Source: Neckera pumila (lineage: Eukaryota; Streptophyta; Bryopsida; Hypnales; Neckeraceae). From it: a stretch of DNA of 64,000 nucleotides. Made by a program: the position numbers and the translations under genes. The notes beneath the pieces were generated by a model that did no database searches, was not told where the DNA came from, and saw nothing but the letters and a program-made list of their open reading frames with translations. This document shows positions 46,878-63,251 of this stretch, in pieces. How positions within the stretch are numbered: the stretch's first letter is position 1; each line of letters opens with the position of its first letter. Location: the NCBI GenBank assembly GCA_963969595.1, contig OZ018413.1, positions 8,856,211 to 8,920,210 of the forward strand. The letters are read 5' to 3'.

Positions 46878-49800
46878 CATGGCCGCCACTTCGGCCGGGC
46901 TCTGGACTAGACCAAGGCCGCACCCCCGGTGCGCAATATGTCTGCAATTTGATTCGCAATCGAAGAATCAATCATGCACAGCTTCCGAAAGCAATCCAGC
47001 AATATTCACGAGTTCCAACTCCGAAACCAGGGATACCCTACGATCGACCCGTGCAAAGCCAAACCAAGTTGAAATCCCAGGAAAATCGCGTCAGCGTAAA
47101 GCTTAGGAAACGGAGAAAGAGCAGAAGATATCGTAATGACCGAGGGTTCCAGAAAATCGTCCGAGAACAGGCGGAATCGTAACGAAGAGGGAATTGAAAT
47201 TGGCCGGCCCTGCGGCTTCCCACGCACCCGCGTTCATGTCATTGCCTGCGGACAGACAGGTTGGGGAAGAATGGGTCATTCATCAGACATCGCAACTTTC
47301 ATCCATGGAAGACACCCAAATGGTTCTATTGGAAGTTAAAAGAGGATTTTTAGATTCTTTTGTTAATTATGCATTCTTTGGATTTTTGTATGCATATAAA
47401 CTATGAATTTCCACAGTGCTGAAAATAGGTAAAACCTTGAAGCAAACCTAGATTCTCAAGAATAGAGGTCGAACACTTTAGGCAAGAATTTGCATAGGCA
47501 GTTTTAGAATGGGGTCACAATTAAGTGCAATGACCTTATTCCCAATTCTTTGATATCACATTATTGTCATTTTGTTGTTTTTCTATCTTTGATATTAGGC
47601 TACTAGAGTAAAAGAATTTGATTGAGGCTATCTAATTGTAGGAAAATTTTGAGTAATAGTATTGTTATTTTTATAGTTAGATGGTGATAAGGTTAGGTAG
47701 ATCTACTAAACACTTAAGATGATGTCAACCAAATTTTGATTATTAAAGAAGTTTGAAGGTTAATATTTAAAGACCTCCAAATCCAAAAATTAAATGCACC
47801 TAAGTCAATCTTAATTGTCCCTTTTGAAGTATCTATTTTTCATTTTTATTTAATTTAGAAAATAAAATCTAAAAATTTATTTATATATAAATAAATATGT
47901 CTGTTTTATATTGTTTCAAAACTTTTTTTTAAAAGTAAAAAATTCAATGGATTATTGCAATTGAAATATCCTCATGTTAAAAACTAAATAATACAATATT
48001 CTATACATTTTTTTTTTGTATATTCTTCTCTAAAATTGACTTTCAAGTTTAAATTGAAAATATTTGTTTCTCATTCTAATTTTCATATTTGGTCAGAATC
48101 TTGAAGTATTATACTATATATACACTAATTGATACAGTTTAATGTGTAAAAAAAACTAAAATCAATAATTTGGTTTTTTCTCAAATAATATTTTAAGAAG
48201 TCAACAACTATTAAAAAATATTGACTATTTCAAAATAAAAAATACCAAAAATTTTATCAATAAATTTTATGAAGGCTAAATTTTTCTTGATAGTAGTGAT
48301 TCAAATGAAGGTCAATACTAAAGATATTGTAGGTGTAAAAAAGAAAACAATTATCTGGAAAAAAAATTCAATGTTTAAATTTCTGACAACTCGTACCTTT
48401 GTTAACAAAATTGGAGCATATTAGGGAGTAGGTCTGAAATGGTCTTCTAATGCCCTCAAATGTCATCTAATATTTTTGGAGAAATTTCAAGTAAACAAGA
48501 TTTTTGATTTTTTGTTATACTTGCCAATTTATTTTTAAATATTAGTTTAAATAAATTCAGCACAATTAGAATCTATTACAAAACTAATACAAATTTTTGC
48601 ATTGATAAATAACATATATTATCATATAACAAAAGTATTTCATTGAAACTCAAATATGATTAGAAGGGCTAAATTAGGATAAGAAACAAAGTTTGACCAT
48701 GTGGCAATGGAAGTGGTCCATTAGGCTTAACAATACAAACTATAAGTTATTCATAATCTTATACAAACACCTTTAGGTATGAATATTTTAGAAGTGACAC
48801 TTGGTATGGTTAATTTGCTTACAACCCTCTACTATCCTCTTCAAAATAGACCCTACTAATAGATGGTTCTTATTAATTCTCAATTGATATAAAGAGGAAA
48901 TTTTTGCAATGACAAATGCTAAGGTAGGCAGATGTATTATGGAAAGCAATCCAATTTAGACTAAAGTTCAAATACTTATTTTTAAATATATTCATCTTTA
49001 TATTTTTAAATTGAATCTATTGGTAGTTTACAATAGTTTGATAAATCAATGAATTTCTATTGATAAGACTAAGATTAAAATTTGATATAGTGTCAAAATT
49101 GTAAAACAATTTTTAAGTTTTTTAGAATTGGAATTGATTTGTTGTGTTTATCATTAGGAAAAAAGACAAAAGGGCCATGAGTTTTGCACCCCTATGGTGC
49201 AATTATGAAAAAAAATGATAATAATTTTTTTTTAATTTAAAAAAAGTTAGATGCTGACATGGCACTAATAGTGCCACATCAGATTGCTTATTTTTATTTT
49301 TTCATATTTATTTCCAAAAATAATAATTTTTTAAGAAACTTTTTATTTTTTATTTTTTCTTGTAATTGCACCATGGAGTTGCCGAAAATCAAACATTGGC
49401 AACTTCTTTGAGGCCTCAAACTTTTTCTAATGGATGTTTAAACTTCTATGTGAGTATAATTATGGAGAAGCTACAATCTAAAAGTAGTTTTGTCTTCTTA
49501 TCAAACTAAAAGCAACCAACAAATTCTAATCTATTGTTACAATTATTTTTTCAAAAAGATGACTATTTTTCTTCGGATTCTTCTTTTTATGGGCTTTCTT
49601 TTGTGATGGTATCTACCAACAATCTTTATTTTCTTCTTTCAAACATTGCACTCTTCCATGTTGAATTCTAAAAAATCTTTTGTCTTTTTTATACAATTTG
49701 GCCAGATTTTGTAAATGAAAATCCCTCCTGAAGATAACTTTATCTTAGGGTTGATATTCAATTCCAAGTCAACTCAATTTGCTAACATAGGGCTAAGTCA

Positions 49801-50379
49801 AATCAAATCCAAGTAGAAAAATTGAATTAAGGATACTAGACCACCCAATTTTTAACATTTGAACTCAATATTTTGGCGTCAAGACACTACTACAAACAAT
49901 AATGTAATATTAAAAAAACTTAGGCTGACTTTCAATATGAAGACTTTAGATCCAATTGATGGCCCAAATTAAGGATCTAGACCCTTATTGCTTGATTTTG
50001 GTGGTTTTGAAATGGGACCAACAATCAAACCCTATTGTAAAGGTCTAAACCTTCAAATGACAAAATTCAAATCATATTCACGCTTTCCGTAGATTACCCG
50101 AAATCTACGATCCCTCACAAATTCGTTCCCTCCATTTTCCTGCGTCGTCAAACATGTCAGTCTGGAACATCCAGTTTGCATTGTTTCCACCAAGCGCGGA
50201 GGCCGGCGCAGTCACGACAGATTGATGACAGCCATCGTCAAAGCTTTCGCAATCGCTCCCCGATCCACCGCCTCATTCGATCACACAACACTTTCACAGT
50301 TCTTTTCGCTCCGATTCTTCAAAAAAAGAATTCCAATTTGGTGCAATTTGGTGCAAATTTAGTCCAATTTGGTAGGACT
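46878..50379. other. Divergent intergenic region between AXR1 and hexokinase
   Basis: Both genes are transcribed away from this 3.5-kb stretch, so both promoters should be here. 46878-47270 is GC-richer and probably the AXR1 promoter and leader. 47300-50090 is A/T-rich with nothing recognised. Near 50334-50360 the phrase AATTTGGTGCAA occurs twice in tandem, just ahead of the hexokinase start. Confidence 0.5.
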
Positions 50380-54678
<4,299 letters not shown>

Positions 54679-57124
54679 TTGACTATTATCATTTGGCTGC
54701 TGGTGTAGAATAGTGTAAATACTAAATCGTTACCTCTCAGTGACTGTATTACTAATGAAGTCTACCACGACTTCCATTACCCTGGTGACAAGAAATTCCC
54801 TGGCCAGGCTCTGTCAACTATTTTCCCGTTGGTGCCCATTTTCGCAGACGATCTGCTCTCGAGGTAGTTAACATCTACGTTGACAGTGAAGAGGTATATC
54901 TTAGAGCTGGCTTTAGAAAGAAAATGACTAAAAACGCATCAAATCTGTTGCTCTTGTTGTACTTTAGCTGGTCCAGCTGGGCTGCATGTTATTTAACTCT
55001 TTTGGCGGATCCGTATGTTTTCTATTCATCTGTGGTCACACAACATGAGATTGTACAGTACATCAATAACGTAGGTGAGAGTCAGTTTCGGCAAGGAAGT
55101 GCCGAAACTGAATGTCTACTTCAGACTTTGAAAGGTACGCGTCACCCTGAACCAAACACAGGATGACATTGCGGGCACTATTTGACAAAATGATACTTAT
55201 TATTTACCCAATCCTGAAGGGTGCTTACGGTTCAAGAGTAGTCTAGGTTCACAATTTGGACCTTATTACTTCAAACTTCAACTATTCATAATTCATGCAT
55301 TAAAATATGTCTTGGATATGGTCTCTACTCCACTTACATTCTCTTCTATTTGCTAAATAACTTGTTCTATTCCGTGAGTCTTTGCAGCATTGCAATTAGT
55401 GGCGATCACCGACATGAGTACAGATAGCTTACCATCAGTGAAACCCAAATGCAGTTGAGTCACATGATAACTTGACGAAGTAAGCAAGCTGAGCCATACC
55501 GGAGCACCCTAAGCTTCTGATTGTTTTAACCAAAGCAATAAATTTAACAGAAAAGAGGATGAATCCTCCCCAAACCTCCTTAGATCATGCGCTCAAACAG
55601 AACAACTAATGACTCAAAGCACCACCCAAAACAAAAGAGATAAAATTTGATGGAACCATAACATTCTATAACCCATCCAATCTCCTCTGATTCTCTCAAG
55701 TATCTGTAATCACAGAATTATCACTCACGAATCCAAGTTGGCTTTACTCTTGTATTGATTCTCTGTAAACATCCTCTCTTTACAAACAAATGACCCCTGA
55801 CTCTCATATTGAAGTTTAACAGCTTTAGCTAAAAGAGATTGTTACTAAGCTTTGCTCATAAGACATGCGCCAAACACTCTCTGCAATTACACCTGCAGAC
55901 ATTGTAATGGTAACTGAAACCTAGAAAACAGTTGCACACAAACAAACAAGCAACTGTGCTACGAGAGGCTCTGTCTGTCCGAGTAGCCTTACTCACTATT
56001 TGAGTACGAGCCTGGTGCGCAAAATTCCTCACACTGTCGATGTAAGCGTTTGTTGATGCGAAGCCTCCTCTCTCTCTCTCCTTTGATCCAAAGCCAACAA
56101 ACAACATCGAATCTCAGGAAAGGGATGTCACAATTTTTGTGCTGCAAAGTGAGCTTGGAAACAGATGAAGAAGACTAGAAGGAGAAGTTCAGAACTAAAA
56201 GCAAGCAACACAAGGAATGCAACACTTGGTCCTTGCAACAGACTCTCAATGGGTCTCAATTAAGCTCCACCAACTCACAACTTCATGGTACAAGAGATAA
56301 GGTGAGGTAACGGCTTTTGGTTTCCAATTGGATCCATGGATTCATACTTATCATGTTTTACATTCAAGTGAGACGGAGTTGAAGAAGCGTGGAAATGATG
56401 TTGTATGGACACTTGAATGCAGTGTTTTTTTTTCCGGCGATTTGGTGCAAAATTGCACCAAATTTTACAGCTTGGCATCAGGCCTATAGAAAAAAAATGG
56501 TACTAGAAAGGTGGAAACCGCCAGAAAACTTCAAATAAAAAAAAAACCTTCGATGAAATTGCTAGATTGTGGATGAAAATTGAATTATAGATATGTGATA
56601 TGTTCTAATATGATATTTTCTATCCAAGATGTGGATGAATGTTGAAATTTGGAGTACCAGTATAACATTCAATATTGCCACTTTGGCACTTCATTAAAAA
56701 TGAAAAAAAAAACATTCAAGTTGAATGAGTGGCATAAGCGTGTCATTTGTTCTTGACGGTGGCAGCACGCACATGCCAGAAAACCATCGCGGTTTCTGGC
56801 TGTGCGTGGCGGAATCAGCCCCCCGCCTGGCGGAACTGGCCCTGGCGGGTTTGGGCACCGCCAGCGCCAGCGCCAGCGACTTCGCCCGGGTTTTTAACTC
56901 GTGGTGGGATCTGCTGCGCGTTTTTTTTTTTCACTTTTTACGATCTGCTGCTACGCGGAAGGTGCGACTTCGTCTCGCAGGTATGTCCAGGCAGTCCAGG
57001 CAGCCCAGCGGTTGTCGTCCTTCTTTTTTGTTTTCAAGCTTGCTGTACTTGTGGTTTAGGGTTAGTTTAAGAGTGTTTAGTTCCTCATTTAGGGTTTCAA
57101 GCAAGGGTTAGGCATTCCGTAAGC
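54679..57124. other. Intergenic stretch downstream of hexokinase, with a perfect hairpin and a GC-rich end
   Basis: No gene firmly recognised. At 56440-56463 a perfect palindrome, ATTTGGTGCAA-AA-TTGCACCAAAT, could form an 11-bp stem. From 56750 to 57000 composition jumps to GC-rich with repeated CCGCC and GCCAGCGCCAGCG units. This may be the subterminal region of the Harbinger element that follows. Confidence 0.5.
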
Positions 57125-58042
57125 ATGGAGGAAGAAGGTGTAGGAGGGTTTCATCTCACAAATACTCCATCTGTTTTGCTTGGTGACAATTCTTCTCAAG
57201 TTTCGCTTTCTGTTTCTAGTTTCCCTACAGGTCCACCTCCACAGGCATCCCTTCAGCAAGAGCGACATTGGAGCAATGCCGCCATCAAATTCTTGTTGTC
57301 GCAATGCAAGGAGCATGTGGATACTCACAACACCGTGACGATGCGACAGCATCAGTGGGTGAGAATCCACAAGCTCCTGATTGCACAATACCCTCGAGAA
57401 TCCGGGAGAAAGGTGAAGTCCTTGTCTGACAAGTGGGAGAAGCTGTGGAGTACGTATTCAAAGATGAAGAAGCTGCGCAATCAGACGGGTGGCGGAGCAC
57501 GTGACGACGGTGCCAAATTCATTTGGTATGACGACATTGACGAAATTCTTAGCCTCATAGCTAAAGCGAACGGAGTTCCAGGCGGGATGGACCAAGGCTT
57601 GCCGATGCCTGGGACGGGAACCTCGACTGCACCCGTGGATGTCAGTGATGAGCCCAACGGAGACGGTGAGCCGTCTCAATTTCAATCTCCACCTCGGTCA
57701 ACTCCTCCTCCATCAACTGGACCCGGACATGAAAGCACTGCAAGCAGCCCACGCACACGAGCTGCTAATTTACCTGGGTGTCGCGGCAAAGGTACAGCCC
57801 CAAAACCAGCTAAGAGAGCCAGGATTGATCCCAACTTGATGGATGCTTTAGATAGGCTGTCAGATTCGACTACCGAAATCGAAAAGCTCAGGATTGAGGC
57901 TGCCATGACCATGCATAAGGACAACCTCCTTGATCGCCAAGAGAACAGAAAACTAGAGCTAGAATTGTTCCAGCTCCAGCAGGCAAGTAGTGAGCGGATG
58001 GCTACTCTCTTTGCAGATGCAGTAAACAGAAATACAAAATAA
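57125..58042 (+). CDS. Trihelix/Myb-SANT-like protein, partner of a PIF/Harbinger transposase
   Basis: 305 codons, intact. Residues about 46-145 form a trihelix/SANT-like domain: RHWSNAAIKFLLSQCKEH (helix 1), QHQWVRIHKLLIAQYP (helix 2), LSDKWEKLWSTYSKMKKL (helix 3), then KFIWYDDIDEIL. A Pro/Ser-rich linker with basic patches follows, and a C-terminal coiled coil (DNLLDRQENRKLELELFQLQ). This layout is the second protein of PIF/Harbinger elements, which brings the transposase to DNA and into the nucleus. It lies 1.5 kb from, and convergent with, the transposase gene at 59562-60999. Confidence 0.82.
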   Translation: MEEEGVGGFHLTNTPSVLLGDNSSQVSLSVSSFPTGPPPQASLQQERHWSNAAIKFLLSQCKEHVDTHNTVTMRQHQWVRIHKLLIAQYPRESGRKVKSLSDKWEKLWSTYSKMKKLRNQTGGGARDDGAKFIWYDDIDEILSLIAKANGVPGGMDQGLPMPGTGTSTAPVDVSDEPNGDGEPSQFQSPPRSTPPPSTGPGHESTASSPRTRAANLPGCRGKGTAPKPAKRARIDPNLMDALDRLSDSTTEIEKLRIEAAMTMHKDNLLDRQENRKLELELFQLQQASSERMATLFADAVNRNTK

Positions 58043-59561
58043 GTTTGGTGATATTTTTTGGTTTTGCACCTTGTATTGTTTTCATTTAATTAAGCATTTT
58101 TTCATTTCAAATTGTCGTTTTCCAATGCTCTTTTCCTTTGACATTGACTTTTTGTTTTGAATGCTTTACCTTCTATTTGACGCTTCAATCTATGCATATA
58201 GTTTAGTGGCTCTAAGTCTAAAGAGTGTGTAATACTTAGGCCGAATTTTCACTTCTGCAAATTAGTGTTTGTGCTTGCTTTCAATGAATATTTCATAAAT
58301 GAATGAGATGTGTTTATAGATGCACAAACTTCTTCACATTGGATGCAGGATTTGCTTGGGTTTATCATTTACTATGTCCATAGAATATGTAATTGTTCCT
58401 AGCAATTCAGAACAGGAGTCACAAATCCTACGTAGGTTCACTTTCAGTCTTGGTTATTTATTAGGGTTCAGAACTAGTAAGCAATATTCAACCTCACTCA
58501 CGGATGCTAAGTATGTTCAATTTCATTTTTGATTGTGAATTAGGGTTTTGAAATTGGTAAGCAATTCTAAACCTCACCAGCTGATGCTATGTACTTTGTA
58601 TGTGCAATTCCATTCCTGATTACAAATTATTGTTAATGAATTGATTGCTTTCATTTTTTAGAATGGTATCCATCAGTTTGGATTCTTTCTGCTTTACCTT
58701 GATGCGTTCCTTACTTTTTATTTCAGGTCTATTTTGCTTGGCACCAAGGAATTCAAATGATTTCCTTGTCAGTGTTGTTCATTACTGCTTCTAGTCAGAT
58801 TTTGTATGCCACAGGAAGCTGCATTTTTATAAATTAACTTTTAATAGGTGGCTGAATTTTTGGAGCAGATGAAGTCCATGATACATTTTTTTTAATTTTT
58901 GTAAGGAGTCTAAAGGAAATGGCATCCAACCCAAGTCGTTTCATATTTTTTGGATCTTCATGGAAATAGTTACAAATTCTTAAAGTTAGAAGGTAGCGGT
59001 CGTTGCGCATCGTAATATCAAGATTTGCAACGGACACCTTTGCACTAAAACTTCAATAGAAGTATCATAAAAAAAAAAATTTTAAATTTTATTTTCGATT
59101 ATCGAAAGACACTTTCATAAAAATGTGTAATTAATGTGAATTACTATTTATCATAACATTGTTTGGTTTTATTTAACTTCAAATTGTGTAGTTTTTCTCT
59201 GGAAATTCCTTCTTCACATGTGAATAGTATTTTAGTACAAGATCTTATAGTTAGTTATGGAGACTATAATGGTTCAACTTTATTGCTCTTTACTATAGAA
59301 TTAGAAGTTACATGTGCGGTTTTTGATGGAAAAAAGACGTTCCGATTTAGAGGGTCAACAAATACAAAGTTAGTTTCTTCATAGACCAAATGTTATAGAA
59401 GCTCAAAACATGTAATGATTACTTCACTTAAAGTAGGTGAAATATAAAGTTTTGAGCACGATTTAAGAGTACATGCACTCTAAATCCAACATACAGCCCT
59501 GTAATTCTATACTACGCAGAGTATAGTGGAATTCAAATTGATCTGCTTATAAAAACATAAA
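58043..59561. other. Spacer between the two convergent Harbinger genes
   Basis: A/T-rich. It contains a phrase near 58920-58950 (GGCATCCAACCCAAGTCGTT) that resembles one near 27070-27090 (GGCATCCAATCTAAGTTATT). No gene recognised. Confidence 0.4.
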
Positions 59562-60999
59562 TCACATTGGATTCCGTTCTATCCACGAAGCAAATAAAAC
59601 GTCTCTCATGGCCTCTCCAGCGAACTTTGAAGGTATACCTTCACGAGGAAGTTGCATCCGTCCAACATGAAATCCAACATGAGGGTCATTCTGAAGTCTA
59701 ACGTCACCTGGTACAAGTACACGCTGCCTCTTCAACTCACAGTAGTTGTGTAGAACGCAGCAGGCTAAGGTAACAAGAGGAGCTTTATCTACTGACATGT
59801 TGAATGCTTTAAGAATTCGCCAACGATTTTTCAAAGCCCCAAATGCTTGTTCAATAACAACTCTACCGCTATTAACAGAGGAGTCAAACCTAAACAAACC
59901 ACAACATATTTTAAAAAATGATGAATTATAAATGGAAGTTAATGAAGATCATAGCTCCAATGACATATATAATAAGAATTGAAGAACACAATGAAAACTA
60001 AAAGAATAGAACATACCTATTGTGATGCACCATTGCTGGATTACCCAGTTTGAAATTCCTCAGCATGTATGGTCTACTTGGGTATGCAGTGTCACCAATA
60101 AGGTATGGCCTAATATCCAATCCACCCAAGTGGATAACGGGCGTTGCTAAAATTTGTCTTGTGCTCAATTGTGTAGCAATAGAAGACACAACAAACTGCC
60201 CAGCATCATGTACACCACCAGGTTGGCCCGCACATACATTCCAAAATATTCTATTCGTGTCACACACTCCTTGTAAAACAATGCTATGGAATTTTTTTCG
60301 ATTAAAAAAATCCTGGGGCATAGGAGTGTGTCGTTTGCTTGGTCGGCATGCCAAAGGAATGTGTGTGCCATCTATTGCACCAGCAATGTTTGGCAAGCCT
60401 GTGATGTCTCTAAAATTTTCTATGATATTCTGTAGTCGGTCTCCATGCGGTGTGTGAATAAACTGGAAGAATAAACCATCTTCTGCAGTACCTAAAGCCT
60501 GACAAACAATCATAGTGTACTTTCAAATAGTGGACTCACCACATCCATATAAGTTGTGCATCCTAGCACTACTTACACCATGTGCTAATCGGTATAAAAC
60601 AAGCTTCACTTGTTTTCGAACCGGGATGGGGGGTCTTACAAATGTAGCAACAGTGGGACGTAGAAATGGTGTCAATAAATCAACCAAAGCCTCAAATGCT
60701 AAGAAATCCATACGGTAGGTTTGCCAATACCTCAAATCCAACATTTGGGGAGAAGTATGCCACACGTCTCCTTCTACAATGTCGTGGTGGATGTATTGGC
60801 GCGGCTCAACCCACCACATGCGACGTGGGAAACGTTGCCTCCAAACCATGAAAGCAATAATAGGAAGTAAACGCCGTATCGAATGACTTGCAGGTATTTC
60901 AATTGGGACAAATGGCAGTACATGACGGCGTCTGCGACCTGAGAAGGTCAAAAGTACAACTATAAAAGCAAAGAAAACTAAGAGAATGTGGTTTGCCAT
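59562..60999 (-). pseudogene. PIF/Harbinger DDE transposase, one nonsense codon
   Basis: Start ATG 60999 (MANHILLVFFAFIVV). One frame runs to 60017, broken by a single TGA at 60523-60525 inside GESTI-stop-KYT, where the family has Arg (ESTVRKY). A 127-bp GT-AG intron (60016-59890) then joins HHNR to FDSSVNSGRVVIEQAFGALK in phase, and the last exon ends at 59562. The DDE_Tnp_4 catalytic residues are all present: first Asp in AGAIDGTHIPL, second in IGDTAYPSRPYML, Glu in VVIEQAFG. Apart from the one stop the gene is complete, so it could be a recently inactivated copy mobilised by a sister element. GC-rich inverted motifs (CCGCCTGGC at 56823, GCCAGGCGG at 61224) lie beyond each gene and may mark subterminal regions; exact termini were not found. 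Confidence 0.85.
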
Positions 61000-62269
61000 C
61001 TTCACAAGTCACTCACAACAATCTTGAGCATTTGAAGAAAACCCAAAAAAATCCTTGACGAGGCTGTGAAAAGAGCCTGAAGCCCCAAAGCCTGACGGTG
61101 GTTTGACCTGCTCCGAACCCTGATGGTGACGGTGGCGTGCCTGTTCCTTGTGCGCGCCTCCCTCCCTGCACCACAACCATCCGCCCGGCAATTCCGGGGG
61201 AGCCAATGGCGGCCCGCCACCTAGCCAGGCGGATGGCGTCAGGCGGGGCGCCTGGCTGGTATGTGCGCCGGGCAGGTGTCTTGAAGAACTTTGCAAGCAG
61301 TTGTCATTCAGAAAAGTTACACTTGGGACCTATTTAGTGTCACACAGTTTTAACCCCTGTACGTCATAGGGAGAACTGCTTAAGTGAAGAGCTCTTTTTT
61401 TTTGCTGGATCTAGAAAATCCGGAATAATTTGAGAACTACTTGGTTATTGAAATTTTCATGGTTGAGATTTGAACCCAACTTACTAGTGCGAGCAAATCT
61501 GCAATTTATAAGAGAATCCACCATGCGGATTTCAAGATTATAATTTTTGATGAACATGGTATTCCACAAATCTTGGTTTTTTAGAGCCCCAAAAACAGCC
61601 GCTCTAGTATACAAGAATTATAATACAAATGAAAAATGTTAATATGTCTCCTAGTTTTTCTTCTTAGAGCTTTGTGCAGATAGATGTCACAATTTTTGGC
61701 ACTAGAATTGTACCAATTTAACAAAATTAGTGTTAAATTGATGTTAAACTCTATAATGAGTTAGTAGCCTAAATGTGACCGATGGATGACAAAGAATCTT
61801 TCTGTACAAGACATGTGCAAGATGGAAGTGCATATATTCATCCTTGGATTTTTTGTGAAAAGGGGAGGTCTTGCACATTAGTTTGACCTCCAATAAGGCT
61901 TCTTGGGTTTTCTTAAGCAAATGACTCACATGGTACCAAAAAAGATGATTTCCATAGTGACCAACCATAATTCTAGGATTAATGAGATATGAAGTTTTAT
62001 AACTATATGTTGTTGCATGTAAAAGTAGTATTGACAAATTCACTACAATGATATTATTGCTAATCTTTGCAAATGGAATCCCTTTGGTGAAAAATGTCTT
62101 GAGAATATGGTAGGGGGACTGTTTATTCATTCTAGAAAATCTTATTGAGGGAATTATGAATTTGTTACTTTTATTAGATTGAGACTAAAGGGGACGAGCT
62201 TTTGCATAGATTACATGTCAATTTTACATCACGATTTGCATTAATCCTTCAAGTCCTAGAACTATTTTG
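61000..62269. other. Intergenic stretch, GC-rich at its start
   Basis: 61080-61290 is GC-rich (CCGCC/GGCGG units) and may be the outer part of the Harbinger element. The remainder is A/T-rich with short frames and no recognised motif. Confidence 0.4.
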
Positions 62270-62410
62270 GTTAAAGCAAGGATATAGACAAAATCTATCG
62301 GGTGTTTTTTTCCCTCCGGTCCGAACCACACGTGCGAGTTTTCCCGCATGTAGCTCGTCCATCATAACTTTTTCAGGCTTATGGACCAAAACCCTCTAAG
62401 GCCGGGCTTG
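62270..62410 (-). other. Group II intron fragment, conserved internal segment
   Basis: The minus strand reads CATAAGCCTGAAAAAGTTAT, then GACGAGCTACATGCGGG, then CTCGCACGTGTGGTTCGG. This matches the widely conserved GAGC(C/T)..ATGCGG..GCACGT..GGTTC segment of bacterial-like and organellar group II introns. In a plant nucleus the likely source is mitochondrial (or plastid) DNA. Confidence 0.55.
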
Positions 62411-62954
62411 CATGAACAAAATAAAACACTGATCATTTCAGAGTTGGCGTTATGCTACATTGTCTTCCATTCCTTCATTAGCTACGTTTGTAGGTAGATA
62501 AATAAAATTTGTTGTTTTACCTAGCTATTGCCTTAGTCTTTTATCCAGGGTTGTATATTGATGTAGGAAGTCTCATTAATATGGGACCAAAAGTAGTAGC
62601 ACTAAGCAAAAAAAATCTTTTTTTTTCTCTTTAATGACATTATCCTAAATTGCTTTTCGGAGTTTGCTGTAGTTTCTAGACGCGCGCGCTGCGTTTGAAA
62701 GTACAGTGCATTATCACCTACCTCCTTTTCCTCCAAGGATTTCACTCCAAAGGGCATTGTTGTATGCTTAACATTAATTTCCTGGTGTATTTCTCAAGGT
62801 ACATTATAGAAGGATTTTTCACCTGTACATTCTGGCTAAAGCCTTGGTCTCCAACGGATTTTCAAAAGTACTTTTTTCTAAAAATTGTAGCAAGTTTGCT
62901 ACGCCTTGCTTTTATAAAAGCCAGTCCCTATCGAGTCCATTTGGATGATCCCTA

Positions 62955-63251
62955 GTTTGCACGTTTGGCCGTTTGCTTATCATTAGTCACGTGTACCACT
63001 TCTTCTATCCATTACAGTTACGTCCGGAGGATTGCTCGCACGTGAGTAACGTTTGAACCCACGTGTCTTCCGGCCCCGCCTTTCGTTGGGGGAAGTTACC
63101 TTACTCCTATACATACGATTGTACTTGCAACAAAACACGGATGGTACCCATGCTATGGTTCCTTGCGGTCTAATCCCACATAAGGTTAGGGAGTCTATCC
63201 AAGCGATTGTTTTCAACCATCGTCTTCTCAAACGCGCCCTCCTAGGCACAC
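62955..63251 (-). other. Group II intron fragment, 5' end and domain I part
   Basis: On the minus strand it starts GTGTGCCTAGGAGGGCGCG, fitting the GUGYG 5' consensus of group II introns. It continues with GC-balanced sequence unlike the A/T-rich surroundings. It is collinear with and upstream of the fragment at 62270-62410, but about 540 bp lie between them, more than expected, so the copy is probably interrupted or rearranged. A short open frame across it is incidental. Confidence 0.45.

Noticed and set aside
50176..50379. Extended N-terminus of hexokinase from 50176
   Set aside because: The extra residues are Gln/Asn/His-rich and end in a tandem DNA repeat (LVQFGANLVQFG); no counterpart in hexokinases that I know. 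The ATG at 50380 is preferred, but the extension is not excluded.
54730..54880. Possible coding stretch VYHDFHYPGDKKFPGQAL downstream of hexokinase
   Set aside because: Short, without splice context or a recognisable family; probably the hexokinase 3' region.
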